From NCBI RefSeq assembly GCF_902626525.1, contig NZ_CACOFR010000002.1, positions 82,719 through 146,718 on the forward strand: a stretch of 64,000 bases of DNA. Direction: 5' to 3'. Position 1 is the first letter of the stretch. Each line of letters opens with the position of its first letter. Below, in pieces: positions 1 to 8,853 of the stretch. Below the pieces are notes generated by a model that made no database searches, was not told the origin of the DNA, and was given only the letters and a program-made list of their open reading frames with translations. Origin of the DNA: an uncultured Prochlorococcus sp. (GTDB lineage Bacteria; Cyanobacteriota; Cyanobacteriia; PCC-6307; Cyanobiaceae). Position numbers and translations under genes: made by a program.

Positions 1-37
1 CACTGACATTTGCTATTGTTTCTGCTTTTGGTCGCAT
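1..37 (-). CDS. Start of an unidentified gene, truncated by the window edge
   Basis: An ATG on the minus strand begins three bases after the pth stop codon and stays open to the window edge, giving only twelve residues (MRPKAETIANVS). The tight spacing after pth suggests the next gene of the same transcript. Nothing in twelve residues allows a family call, and the frame could still be chance. Confidence 0.35.
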   Translation of the reverse strand, partial: MRPKAETIANVS

Positions 38-40
38 TTG

Positions 41-643
41 TTAAATTTGGTCTTTATCAAAAGAATTCAAATCTTTTATTATAAATTCTTCTTTTCTTGT
101 ATTTAATTGTTCTAGAGATTTTATTATCCTCTTATATACTTTATCTAAAATTGATTTTTCTTCCATAGAAATATTTCCCAGAACATAAGAAATTGTATTG
201 AATTTATTTGTTCCTTCAATTAATGGAGGTGATCCAATACCAATTCTTATTCTATTAAAGTCTTGAGTTCGCAATGTCTCAATAATGCTTTTAAGCCCAT
301 TATGCCCACCAGAACCCCCTCTTTTTCTAAATCTTATTTTTCCAAGTGGGAGATCTTTATCATCGACTATTATAAAAATCTGATCTAAATTAATTTTGTA
401 CCAGTCCACGATTGCTCGGACAGCATCACCACTCTTATTCATAAAAGTATTAGGTAAAAATAACCTGTAAGTAGAGTCATTGATTTTGAACTCTGAGCAG
501 GAACATTTAAGCTTATCCTTCAATAAAAAATTTGAATTATATTTTTTGGAGAAATTTTCAAGCAGCAAAAAACCTATATTATGTCTACTTTTTGAATATT
601 TTTTTCCAGGATTTCCTAATCCAATTAAATATATTTCGTTCAT
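41..643 (-). CDS. pth: Peptidyl-tRNA hydrolase
   Basis: Cytoplasmic enzyme that frees tRNA from prematurely released peptidyl-tRNA so that it can be recharged. The 200-residue length is typical. The N-terminus has the family GLGNPG stretch followed by the catalytic His in RHN (about residue 21); FMNKSG near residue 68 and DDKDLPLGK then GGSGGHNGLKS near residues 93-117 are the substrate-binding and catalytic-Asp motifs. It lies downstream of psbH on the same strand with a 147-base spacer, so co-transcription is possible but not shown. A further frame starts three bases after its stop. Confidence 0.97.
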   Translation of the reverse strand: MNEIYLIGLGNPGKKYSKSRHNIGFLLLENFSKKYNSNFLLKDKLKCSCSEFKINDSTYRLFLPNTFMNKSGDAVRAIVDWYKINLDQIFIIVDDKDLPLGKIRFRKRGGSGGHNGLKSIIETLRTQDFNRIRIGIGSPPLIEGTNKFNTISYVLGNISMEEKSILDKVYKRIIKSLEQLNTRKEEFIIKDLNSFDKDQI

Positions 644-790
644 AATGTATCTCTAAAACTCTTTAATTGAGATTTATAAATATACAAATAAACTATAACT
701 AAATAAATTAGAACCCATAATCAAAAAGAGTTGATCTGGTGATATTCCGATTGAACAGATAACTTTTTAGAGAGTTTCTGAAAATTAATT

Positions 791-985
791 TCAGTTGAAA
801 TCTACTGAAAAGCCTTGTAATAGCAATGATTGGTTATAAATCTGTAGAATGATAACTAAAAAAACCAAAAGTAATAGACCTATGACTGTCATCACAGGAA
901 CTGCTCCCCAACCAGGTACAACTTTTCCTTGACCTGAATTGCCAATAGCTTTTAAAAGGCTTCCTAAGGCTGTTTTTTGACCCAT
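791..985 (-). CDS. psbH: Photosystem II protein H
   Basis: Small thylakoid subunit of photosystem II that binds at the CP47 side of the core and helps assembly and QA-QB electron transfer. The 64 residues start with [20 protein letters not shown], then a conserved VVPGWG stretch, then one transmembrane helix at about residues 28-48. The phosphorylatable N-terminal extension of plant PsbH is absent, as usual in cyanobacteria. It is transcribed divergently from psbN; the 80-base spacer holds a perfect 16-base palindrome. Confidence 0.97.
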   Translation of the reverse strand: MGQKTALGSLLKAIGNSGQGKVVPGWGAVPVMTVIGLLLLVFLVIILQIYNQSLLLQGFSVDFN

Positions 986-1020
986 GTTGAACTCACAAAA
1001 TCGAAGATTATTTCGCTATT

Positions 1021-1036
1021 GTATAAGAACTTATAC
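1021..1036. promoter_or_regulatory. Perfect palindrome between divergent psbH and psbN
   Basis: Arms GTATAAG (1021-1027) and CTTATAC (1030-1036) are perfect reverse complements around AA. Each arm contains a TATAAG-like -10 hexamer, one facing each gene, and the palindrome lies 35 bases from the psbH ATG and 29 from the psbN ATG. It may be a pair of back-to-back -10 boxes or a protein-binding dyad. The function is inferred from position only. Confidence 0.4.
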
Positions 1037-1065
1037 GTAATTTGTTTACAAACTTATCAAAATTG

Positions 1066-1218
1066 ATGCAAACTTTATCATCTGCTCCAGATCCTGCAGT
1101 TTCCATAGCAGTAACTATCTTGGTATTTCTTCTAGCTTTAACGGGTTTTGGTCTTTGGACTGCATTTGGACCTAAGGCTGCAAAGCTAACAGATCCATGG
1201 GATGACCATGATGATTAA
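1066..1218 (+). CDS. psbN: Photosystem II assembly peptide PsbN
   Basis: Fifty-residue thylakoid peptide required for PSII reaction-centre assembly or repair rather than a stable subunit (family knowledge). It starts MQTLSSAPDPAVSIAV, has one transmembrane segment at about residues 11-33, and ends in the characteristic FGPKAAKLTDPWDDHDD-type tail. It runs opposite psbH, the arrangement conserved in cyanobacteria and plastids. The ATG at 1066 gives the normal family length. Confidence 0.95.
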   Translation: MQTLSSAPDPAVSIAVTILVFLLALTGFGLWTAFGPKAAKLTDPWDDHDD

Positions 1219-1331
1219 ATGAATCTCCCCTAAAGTATTTCAAAATTTTCCAAAAATACAAAAAGTAAACCTTTTCTCATAATTTAAATATAAATTTAAT
1301 AAGATATAAACTTGTTAGTTCAAATTGTTCT

Positions 1332-1460
1332 ATGCTTGCTCTAAAAATTTCTGTTTACACCATTGTCTTTTTCTTTGTTGGAATATTCCTTTTTGGATTT
1401 TTAGCAAGTGATCCCACGAGAACTCCTAATAGAAAAGATTTAGAAAGTCCTCAAGATTAG
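1332..1460 (+). CDS. psbI: Photosystem II reaction-centre protein I
   Basis: Forty-two-residue single-helix subunit next to D1 in the PSII reaction centre. The sequence [19 protein letters not shown], a membrane helix to about residue 25, and the following [13 protein letters not shown] are diagnostic. The C-terminal tail is a little longer than the usual 36-39 residues. A 113-base spacer separates it from psbN, and the next gene begins 25 bases after its stop. Confidence 0.96.
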
Positions 1461-1485
1461 ATAATTTTCTATTTGGACAATTGAT

Positions 1486-3471
1486 TTGAAAATTTTACAC
1501 TTTAGATATTTAATTTATTTTAATTCACTTTTTCTAAGTTTATTTATTCCAAACTTCAATTCTGCTTTGTCAGAAACTATTGGTAGGAAAAATATTTTAA
1601 TTAATAATTCTAACCAAACCTACTTTAATAAGAATTTAGATCAAAATATTTTCTTTAGTAATAATTTTAAAAATCAAAATTTTAAAAATAACCTTAATTT
1701 AGCTTTTAATGAAATTTCAGATCAAAGTAGAAATGTAGAGATTCAATCAGATACACAATTCCAAGAAGAAAATGTTATTTACGCTGAGGGGAATGTAATT
1801 GTAACTTATAAAGGAAATACCCTTAAAGCTGACAAGCTTGTTTATGACAAATTAAATGAAACTGTAAAAGCAAGTGGAAATATTAAATTAATTCTTGAAA
1901 ATCAGGTCTTTATTTCAGAAAAATTAAATTATGATTTTAAAAATCAAAAAGGGTCTTTTTTTAAGGTTAAGGGTTTAATACAAACCAAGAATCTTATAGA
2001 GGATTTAGAATTCACTTCGGATCAATTTCAAGAAATATCTTCAACTTTGCAAAGAATAAATAAAGAAAAAGTTTTATACACTCCCGATGGAATAAATAAT
2101 TGGATTTTTTATACTGATGAATTAAAAGTAGATAAAAATCAATGGACTGCAAAAAAAGCTATCTTTACAAATGATTTACTTGAAACAAATCAAGTTAAAT
2201 TCGAGATAAATTCTTTGAGAATTATTCCCAAAGATGATGAATTAAAATTAAAGTCATCAATAAGTTATTTAATTTTTGAGGATCGAGTACCCATTCCCTT
2301 TTGGTTTGGGAATAGAACACTAAAGAAAACAAAAGATGGGTATTTTCTCGACTTAAGTTCTAAATGGTATTTAGGATTGGATTATGTTGATAGAGATGGA
2401 TATTTTGTAGGAAGAAAATTAAAACCTTTTAATATATCAAGTGATTTCGTATTGAATTTAGAGCCTCAATTTTTAATTCAGAGATCTCTTCAAGGATATA
2501 CTAAAAGCTTTGTAAATAAGGGTGATTCAATTACCTCAGATAAAGTCAGAAGAGATGTTTCTTTATCAGATTATTTTAGTTTGAATTCGGAATTGCAAGG
2601 AAAAGTTAATGGTTGGGATCTAACCATTGATAAAAACTTATATTCTCTAGATTTTGACAAATTCTTAGATGCCTTTCGGTTAAAAATGAATTTAAGCAAA
2701 GATATATATATTTTTGGTTCTAAATGGAATAAAAGTTTTTATGGAGTTTATAGAGACAAAATTTGGAATGGATCAATAGGAGAATCAGAAATATATGTTG
2801 GCTATGGATCAAAACTAGAAAAATTAAATATATGGGATGAGGATGGAATAGAAAAAACTGAGAGATTCAAAATAGGTTTAGGAAACTTTAAAGCAGAAGC
2901 ATTAAATAATAAAAATTTAGTAAGTAGTTACAAAGGAAGTTTTTATTATTCATTGAATCAAAAAATTCCTTTAGTCGTTAAGGAATCTGAAAATAAATTT
3001 GTAGATAGATCATTTAATTATATTTTTGAGCCGGTAAAGCAAGGAATTTATCTTGATACTAAATTAGCTGCCTTATTGTCTCTTTATGAAGATGGAAATC
3101 ATCAAGAATACCTTGGTTTCGGAGCAGGTCCTGAATTCGTATTCGGAGAATTTAAAAAAAGATTTGCTGATTATACAAAAATAAGTTTTATGCCTTTTTA
3201 TAGACTAAAAAGTGGTGATAGTATTTTTAAATTTGATCAAGTATCAGATAAATTTACTTTAGATCTAGCATTAGATCAACAATTATATGGTCCTATACTT
3301 CTAAGGTCAAAAGCTACCTTAAATTTAGATGGAAATTCAAAAGATTATGGAGATTTTATAAATTCTAGTATTTCTCTTTATTGGAAAAAAAGATCATATG
3401 AAGTAGGTATTTTTTATCAACCACATGACCAATCGGGAGGGATGAAAATTAATTTGTACGGATTTGAATAG
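1486..3471 (+). CDS. LptD/OstA-like outer-membrane protein (DUF3769 type)
   Basis: A 661-residue envelope protein probably acting in lipopolysaccharide or outer-membrane biogenesis. After a hydrophobic N-terminus (about residues 5-28, likely signal peptide) and an Asn-rich stretch comes an LptA/OstA-type repeat domain at about 85-165, with the pattern of GNVIVTYKGNTLKADKLVYD. The remaining ~450 residues are rich in alternating aromatic and polar residues and resemble the cyanobacterial barrel region DUF3769. The start is TTG; no ATG fits a signal peptide. Its stop lies two bases from that of leuD, on the opposite strand. The exact role (LptD itself or a relative) is inferred. Confidence 0.75.
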   Translation: MKILHFRYLIYFNSLFLSLFIPNFNSALSETIGRKNILINNSNQTYFNKNLDQNIFFSNNFKNQNFKNNLNLAFNEISDQSRNVEIQSDTQFQEENVIYAEGNVIVTYKGNTLKADKLVYDKLNETVKASGNIKLILENQVFISEKLNYDFKNQKGSFFKVKGLIQTKNLIEDLEFTSDQFQEISSTLQRINKEKVLYTPDGINNWIFYTDELKVDKNQWTAKKAIFTNDLLETNQVKFEINSLRIIPKDDELKLKSSISYLIFEDRVPIPFWFGNRTLKKTKDGYFLDLSSKWYLGLDYVDRDGYFVGRKLKPFNISSDFVLNLEPQFLIQRSLQGYTKSFVNKGDSITSDKVRRDVSLSDYFSLNSELQGKVNGWDLTIDKNLYSLDFDKFLDAFRLKMNLSKDIYIFGSKWNKSFYGVYRDKIWNGSIGESEIYVGYGSKLEKLNIWDEDGIEKTERFKIGLGNFKAEALNNKNLVSSYKGSFYYSLNQKIPLVVKESENKFVDRSFNYIFEPVKQGIYLDTKLAALLSLYEDGNHQEYLGFGAGPEFVFGEFKKRFADYTKISFMPFYRLKSGDSIFKFDQVSDKFTLDLALDQQLYGPILLRSKATLNLDGNSKDYGDFINSSISLYWKKRSYEVGIFYQPHDQSGGMKINLYGFE

Positions 3472-3473
3472 TT

Positions 3474-4097
3474 TTAATGAAGTGATTTATTAAATTTGAC
3501 ATATGGTAATTCATTGATTTTTTTTTCAATTAAATTTAAATTTTCAAGTAGGGTTGAGGTTGCATCCCATTCACCAGATAAAAACATTTTTTTTGAGGAA
3601 TTCTTAATCTCAAGATTTAATTTCATTGATCCATATTTTACAGTTGATTCGAGGATGTTAATTTCAAATAAATCATTATCTTGATTTTTAATATTTTGAA
3701 TATTCTTGATTAATTCTTTTGAAAGAGTAAAACATGGAACTCCAATTGCTATACAGTTACTATAAAAAATTTCTGCAAAGCTTTCTCCTATTATTGTTCT
3801 AATTCCCCATCTCAAAAGAGCTTGTGGTGCATGTTCTCTACTTGAACCACATCCAAAATTGCTGTTAACAATCAGAATCGAAGCTCCTTGATTTTTTTCT
3901 AAATCAAAAGGGTGCCTGCCATCAAGTTTTTTCCTGTCATCTGCAAAAACAGATTGCCCTAAATTATCGAAACTTACACACTTTAAGAAACGAGCTGGAA
4001 TAATACGATCAGTATCAATGTCGTCACCAATTAACATTATAGGTTTACCTACCACAGTTGTTAATTTCCCAGTTGGAGGAGAAAACTTATTCCTCAT
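3474..4097 (-). CDS. leuD: 3-isopropylmalate dehydratase small subunit
   Basis: Swivel-domain subunit of isopropylmalate isomerase, which with LeuC converts 2- to 3-isopropylmalate in leucine synthesis. The 207-residue protein shows the family features [17 protein letters not shown] near residue 24 and [16 protein letters not shown] near residue 86. It follows leuC with a four-base ATGA overlap, so the two are translationally coupled and made in equal amounts. Confidence 0.97.
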   Translation of the reverse strand: MRNKFSPPTGKLTTVVGKPIMLIGDDIDTDRIIPARFLKCVSFDNLGQSVFADDRKKLDGRHPFDLEKNQGASILIVNSNFGCGSSREHAPQALLRWGIRTIIGESFAEIFYSNCIAIGVPCFTLSKELIKNIQNIKNQDNDLFEINILESTVKYGSMKLNLEIKNSSKKMFLSGEWDATSTLLENLNLIEKKINELPYVKFNKSLH

Positions 4098-5503
4098 TTT
4101 TTTATAAATTCTCGCACATCAGTAACTTTTCCAGATATTGCAGCTGCAGCTACCATAGCTGGACTCATTAAAAGTGTTCTTCCGCTTGGTGATCCTTGTC
4201 TACCTTTAAAATTACGATTACTCGAACTCGCACTTATTTGATTTCCTGTTAACTTATCAGAGTTCATTGCTAAACACATTGAGCAACCTGGTTCTCTCCA
4301 TTGAAAACCTGCATCTTGAAAAATTTTATCAAGACCTTCTTCTTTTGCTTCTTTCGCTACTTTTTCAGATCCAGGGACTACAAATGCTTTAACATTTTTT
4401 GCGACCTTACTATGTTGAACAACTTTAGCTGCAACCCTCAAATCACTTATTCGTCCATTAGTACAGCTTCCAATAAAACATACATCAATTGGAGTATTTT
4501 TAATTAATTGTCCTGGCTTAAAACCCATATAATCATAGGCTTCATCAGCAATAAATCTGTCATTGGGATCGATCTCAAGTTTTGAAGGTATTTTTTGATT
4601 TATACCTACGCTTTGTGCTGGTGTAATCCCCCAAGTCACAGTAGGATCAACATTTGATGCGTCTATTTCAACGACATCATCGTAAGAGGCATTCTTTTCA
4701 CTTTTCAGAGATTTCCACCAGTTGATTGCTCTATCCCAATCCTCATTTTTTGGAGAAAATAATTTATCTTTTATATAGCTAAAAGTTTTTTGATCTGGAT
4801 TTATATAGCCACAGCGAGCTCCTCCCTCTATGGACATATTACAGATTGTCATTCTTTCTTCCATTGATAAATTACTTATCGCAGGACCTGCAAATTCATA
4901 TGCATAACCCACTCCTGCTTTCACTCCAAGTTTTTGAATAATATAAAGCACTAAATCTTTAGCAAAAACTCCACTAGAAAGTTTATTCTTACACCAAATT
5001 TGTCTTACCTTTAGTTTATTCATAGCAATTGTTTGAGTTGCTAGAACATCTCTTACTTGACTTGTTCCGATACCAAAAGCGATTGAACCAAAGGCTCCAT
5101 GAGTAGAAGTGTGCGAATCACCGCAAGCAATTGTCATTCCTGGCTGTGTTAAGCCTAGTTCTGGTGCCACTACATGAACAATTCCTTGATTACCACTGCC
5201 AATATTAAAAAATTTAATTTTGTTCTCAATGCAATTTTTTTCCAGTGTATTAATCATCTGTTCCGCGAGATTATCTTTAAAAGGCCTTGTTTGATTATCT
5301 GTGGGGACTATGTGATCAACCGTAGCAATTGTTCTTTCTGGAAATTTAACCTTTAAATTTTTATCTTTTAAAGCTCCAAATGCTTGAGGACTAGTAACTT
5401 CATGAATAAGGTGAAGGCCGATGAAGACTTGATCAGCTCCACCAGGTAGACTTGAAACCTTATGTAATTGCCATACTTTATCAAATAAGGTGTTTCGACT
5501 CAA
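4094..5503 (-). CDS. leuC: 3-isopropylmalate dehydratase large subunit
   Basis: Aconitase-family catalytic subunit of the leucine pathway, 469 residues, the usual length. Three cysteines that hold the [4Fe-4S] cluster are visible: one in FIGSCTNGR (about residue 345) and two in [10 protein letters not shown] (about 406 and 409). [14 protein letters not shown] near residue 125 is also typical. It lies between cinA and leuD on the minus strand and overlaps leuD by four bases; cinA ends 12 bases upstream of it. Confidence 0.98.
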   Translation of the reverse strand: MSRNTLFDKVWQLHKVSSLPGGADQVFIGLHLIHEVTSPQAFGALKDKNLKVKFPERTIATVDHIVPTDNQTRPFKDNLAEQMINTLEKNCIENKIKFFNIGSGNQGIVHVVAPELGLTQPGMTIACGDSHTSTHGAFGSIAFGIGTSQVRDVLATQTIAMNKLKVRQIWCKNKLSSGVFAKDLVLYIIQKLGVKAGVGYAYEFAGPAISNLSMEERMTICNMSIEGGARCGYINPDQKTFSYIKDKLFSPKNEDWDRAINWWKSLKSEKNASYDDVVEIDASNVDPTVTWGITPAQSVGINQKIPSKLEIDPNDRFIADEAYDYMGFKPGQLIKNTPIDVCFIGSCTNGRISDLRVAAKVVQHSKVAKNVKAFVVPGSEKVAKEAKEEGLDKIFQDAGFQWREPGCSMCLAMNSDKLTGNQISASSSNRNFKGRQGSPSGRTLLMSPAMVAAAAISGKVTDVREFIKK

Positions 5504-5515
5504 TTTACAAAAAAG

Positions 5516-6817
5516 TTACTTACTATTAGATAATAGGATTAATCTGAGGCTGTTCAAACACACATTTACACTTAGTGTTTGAATTTCAATTCTATTTAGC
5601 GATTTATTAAATGATTTTTTGATATTAGTAATATGATTATTAGGACCAGAAATCGAAATGTATACTAATCCAACGGGTTTTTCTATACTTCCCCCTTCAG
5701 GTCCCGCTATTCCACTGATCGCTATTGACCAATCTGCTTTTAATTTCTCTTTGACATTAATTGCCATTGCCTGACAAACTTCTTCAGAAACAGCTCCATA
5801 TTTTCTAAGCATGTCTTTTGAAATATTTAATAATGAATTTTTTAGCTCATTACTATATGAAACAATACTACCTTGAAAAACTTTAGATGATCCTGATATT
5901 GAGGTGATTGATGAAGAGAGGAGACCTCCAGTACATGACTCAGCGAGAACAATACTTTCGTTTCTTTTAGCTAATTCTTTTATTAAAACGCTTGCGAGAG
6001 TGTCATGATTTTCTCCAAAAATAAATTTTGAAAACTCTTTTTTTAATTCTTCTTTTACAGGTTTAATTATTTTCTTCGCTTCCTCTTCATGCTTAGCTTT
6101 AGCAGTTATTCTGAGCTTAACCTCTCCCAAGTTTGCGTATGGAGCAACAGTAGGATTATTAAGATTCAAAAGATCATTAATTTTTTCTGCAACACTTGAT
6201 TCTCCAATACCTGCAAATTTAAGAGTATTTGAAAAGAATGAATAACTATCTGAGAATTTGCTTTTAATAAAATCTAATGCAGTCTCTTTCCACATAGCTT
6301 TCATTTCACTAGGTACACCTGGAAAAGTAAGAATAGTAAATCCCTTTATTGGTTCCCATATCATTCCTGGTGCAGTCCCCTTAGGGTTATTAATTATTTG
6401 CGCATCTTTTGGAAAAAAACATTGTTTCCGTAAGCTAGAAGAATTATCATTTAGCTTTGAATTTGGGAGTTTTTGTTTTATTTCTTTCCATAAATAGGGT
6501 CTTTCAAAAAGGGATACATTGAAAGACTTGGTTATTGCTTCAGTAGTTAAGTCATCTGGTGTTGGACCTAATCCACCCGTTGTAATTAGAATATTACTTC
6601 TTTTTGATATTTCTTTAACTACTTTAATAATGCGATCACGATTATCGCCTACAGTTGTTTGCCTAAAGTGATTTAATCCTAATTGAGATAATTGTTCGGA
6701 AATCCATTGAGCATTCGTATTTACAATATTTCCTAAAAGTAATTCTGTTCCAATAGATAGAATTTCAACATCATTGGAATTATAGTCATTTAATTGTTGC
6801 TTCAAGTTTGCCTTCAT
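5516..6817 (-). CDS. cinA: CinA-family protein (MoCF-like domain plus nicotinamide-nucleotide amidase)
   Basis: Two-domain protein of 433 residues. The N-terminal molybdopterin-binding-like part (about 17-180) carries [18 protein letters not shown] and [14 protein letters not shown]; the C-terminal PncC-type amidase part (about 265-430) has [16 protein letters not shown] and [12 protein letters not shown]. In other bacteria CinA recycles NMN or hydrolyses ADP-ribose. The ATG at 6817 lies 32 bases inside the 3' end of glyA; there is no later ATG before the conserved core at residue 17, so this start is kept. Confidence 0.93.
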   Translation of the reverse strand: MKANLKQQLNDYNSNDVEILSIGTELLLGNIVNTNAQWISEQLSQLGLNHFRQTTVGDNRDRIIKVVKEISKRSNILITTGGLGPTPDDLTTEAITKSFNVSLFERPYLWKEIKQKLPNSKLNDNSSSLRKQCFFPKDAQIINNPKGTAPGMIWEPIKGFTILTFPGVPSEMKAMWKETALDFIKSKFSDSYSFFSNTLKFAGIGESSVAEKINDLLNLNNPTVAPYANLGEVKLRITAKAKHEEEAKKIIKPVKEELKKEFSKFIFGENHDTLASVLIKELAKRNESIVLAESCTGGLLSSSITSISGSSKVFQGSIVSYSNELKNSLLNISKDMLRKYGAVSEEVCQAMAINVKEKLKADWSIAISGIAGPEGGSIEKPVGLVYISISGPNNHITNIKKSFNKSLNRIEIQTLSVNVCLNSLRLILLSNSK

Positions 6818-8057
6818 AAAGAGGAAAACGATTACATAAGGTTAACACTCTCTCTTTACATTTATTTTCAGTTAATGAGTCATTTGGATTAAGTAATCTA
6901 TCAGCAATAATTTCCCCTACTTCAGCAAAAGCAGTTTCATCAAAGCCTCTAGTAGTTAAAGCAGCAGTCCCCAACCTTAGCCCACTTGTCACAAAAGGGG
7001 ATTCTGGGTCAAATGGAACAGTATTTTTATTAGCTGTGATATTAACTTCGCTTACTAGCAAATCAGCAATTTTCCCAGTCATACTTATACTTCTTAAATC
7101 GAGCAAAACAATATGATTATCCGTACCGCCACTAACAATATTAATACCTCTATTTATTAAAGTTGAAGCCAAAACTTTGGCGTTTTTAATTACTTGTTTG
7201 GAATAATCAACGAAATCGGGTTGTAAGGCTTCTCCGAATGCAACTGCTTTAGCGGCAATGACATGTTCTAAAGGCCCACCCTGAGTTCCAGGAAACACAG
7301 ATTTATCAAATTTTTTCCCAAATTCTGCATTTTTACATAAAATGAGCCCTCCCCTTGGACCTCTTAATGTCTTATGCGTAGTTGTAGTTACTACATCACA
7401 ATAGGGCACTGGATTTGGATGAAGTTTACTTGCTACGAGTCCTGCGATGTGAGCAATATCCGCCATTAAAAATGCACCAACTTCATCTGCAATATTTCTA
7501 AATGATTCAAAATCTATTGTTCTTGGATAAGCAGAGTATCCGCATATGATTAATTTTGGTTTTGTTTCTAGAGCTTTCTCTCTTATTTCATCAAAATTTA
7601 ACTCACTAGTTTCTTTACTTACACCATAGTGAACCGCATTGAACCACTTTCCACTCATATTGACTGGAGATCCATGAGTAAGGTGTCCACCATGAGATAA
7701 ATCCATCCCCATGATTGTGTCACCAGGATTAAGAAGACTTAAGAAAACAGCAGTATTTGCCTGTGCTCCACTATGAGGTTGAACATTAGCCCAATTTGCA
7801 TCAAATAGTTTTTTCGCTCTCTGAATAGCTAATTCTTCAATTTCATCAACAAATTCACACCCCCCGTAATATCTTTTTTGAGGTAATCCCTCCGCATATT
7901 TATTAGTAAGTATCGATCCTTGAGCTTGCATAACAGATATTGATGCGAAATTTTCACTTGCTATTAACTCAAGGTGAGTTTCTTGCCTATTTTTTTCTAA
8001 ATTAATAAAATTTGATATTACTGGATCACTTTCTTTAAGATTTTGAAGAATATTCAT
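6786..8057 (-). CDS. glyA: Serine hydroxymethyltransferase
   Basis: PLP enzyme that interconverts serine and glycine and charges tetrahydrofolate with one-carbon units. The 423 residues include [25 protein letters not shown] substrate motif near residue 55 and [15 protein letters not shown] with the PLP lysine near residue 229. It is the first gene of the minus-strand run glyA-cinA-leuC-leuD; its end overlaps cinA by 32 bases. tRNA-Arg lies 77 bases upstream on the same strand. Confidence 0.98.
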   Translation of the reverse strand: MNILQNLKESDPVISNFINLEKNRQETHLELIASENFASISVMQAQGSILTNKYAEGLPQKRYYGGCEFVDEIEELAIQRAKKLFDANWANVQPHSGAQANTAVFLSLLNPGDTIMGMDLSHGGHLTHGSPVNMSGKWFNAVHYGVSKETSELNFDEIREKALETKPKLIICGYSAYPRTIDFESFRNIADEVGAFLMADIAHIAGLVASKLHPNPVPYCDVVTTTTHKTLRGPRGGLILCKNAEFGKKFDKSVFPGTQGGPLEHVIAAKAVAFGEALQPDFVDYSKQVIKNAKVLASTLINRGINIVSGGTDNHIVLLDLRSISMTGKIADLLVSEVNITANKNTVPFDPESPFVTSGLRLGTAALTTRGFDETAFAEVGEIIADRLLNPNDSLTENKCKERVLTLCNRFPLYEGKLEATIK

Positions 8058-8134
8058 TGAATTTGATAAGCAATATAATTAATATATACGATATTTTTAA
8101 GAAAAATATAAAAAGAATATTTCATAATTTAAAA

Positions 8135-8208
8135 CGCGCCTGGAGAGATTCGAACTCCCGACACCCTGATCCGTAGTCAGGTGCTCTAATCCACTGAGCT
8201 ACAGGCGC
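8135..8208 (-). tRNA. tRNA-Arg (anticodon ACG)
   Basis: Read on the minus strand, a full cloverleaf of 74 bases: acceptor GCGCCTG pairs with CAGGCGC plus discriminator G; D-arm GCTCAGTGGATTAGAGC; anticodon stem CCTGA/TCAGG around loop CTACGGA, anticodon ACG; T-arm with TTCGAAT loop. CCA is not encoded, so the 3' end must be added, which fits the CCA-transferase gene near 49 kb. A34 is presumably deaminated to inosine (family knowledge). Confidence 0.97.
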
Positions 8209-8297
8209 ACAATTTGTAATATCTCTGTTCCAGGGTCTCTTAGTCAACTAGATTTCTAGTAAAATGTCTAATATTAACAATTTTAATCTTATTAATT

Positions 8298-8549
8298 ATG
8301 CCTATAAAGTGGTACGGAAATGGTGATTTAGAAGACCCCACTTATAAACACTTTTCTAGAATAGTAAACTTTGTGGTTCATTGCATGATATTTACTGCGA
8401 TTGTTAGCGGTACTTGGCTTTTAAAAGAAATTAAATATGAAATCGCCTTTTTTAATAATTTTGCAATTTTCTGGTCAATTGTTTTAACGACCCATTTGCT
8501 TTTTGTAATTATTAAAAAACCTAAAGACTTAGAAAAACAATCAACTTAA
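8298..8549 (+). CDS. Small two-helix membrane protein, conserved cyanobacterial type
   Basis: Eighty-three residues with two predicted transmembrane helices at about 22-42 and 50-72, a polar N-terminus (MPIKWYGNGDLEDPTYKHF) and a Lys-rich end. I do not recognise a characterised family; it resembles cyanobacterial two-TM proteins of unknown role. It precedes the DUF3181-like gene by 13 bases on the same strand, which suggests one transcript. Confidence 0.7.
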   Translation: MPIKWYGNGDLEDPTYKHFSRIVNFVVHCMIFTAIVSGTWLLKEIKYEIAFFNNFAIFWSIVLTTHLLFVIIKKPKDLEKQST

Positions 8550-8562
8550 ATTAATTTTCTTT

Positions 8563-8853
8563 ATGGACTCTCAGATACCAATAATTGATCTAGAAAATAT
8601 AATTTCAGATAAGATTTTTATAAAAATAGAAAAATGGAATTTATATCTTGGAGATGCCGGCTTAGCCAGAAAACTTGCTATTGAATGTATTAGTAATAAA
8701 GATCAAGGCTCATTAGAGGCTGCAAAAATAAGCTTACAATCAATTAACGTTAAAGTTGGTGATGGCGTCAATACCATTCCGCTGGTTAACTTAATCACCA
8801 CATCACAAATTATTGAATTAAAGGAGATCTTGGAGAGTTTTCTTGATAATTAA
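8563..8853 (+). CDS. DUF3181-like small protein
   Basis: Ninety-six-residue soluble, mostly helical protein with IEKWNLYLGDAGLARKLAIE in the middle and a conserved-looking VGDGVNTIPLVNL segment. It fits the cyanobacteria-specific DUF3181 family by recollection of its pattern; the function is unknown. It is probably co-transcribed with the two-helix membrane protein just upstream and ends four bases into the 3' end of the opposing murJ gene. Confidence 0.65.
   Translation: MDSQIPIIDLENIISDKIFIKIEKWNLYLGDAGLARKLAIECISNKDQGSLEAAKISLQSINVKVGDGVNTIPLVNLITTSQIIELKEILESFLDN

Noticed and set aside
778..794. Palindrome at the psbH stop codon
   Set aside because: Only six A+T-rich pairs around a five-base loop, with no T tract after it on the minus strand; too weak to call a terminator.
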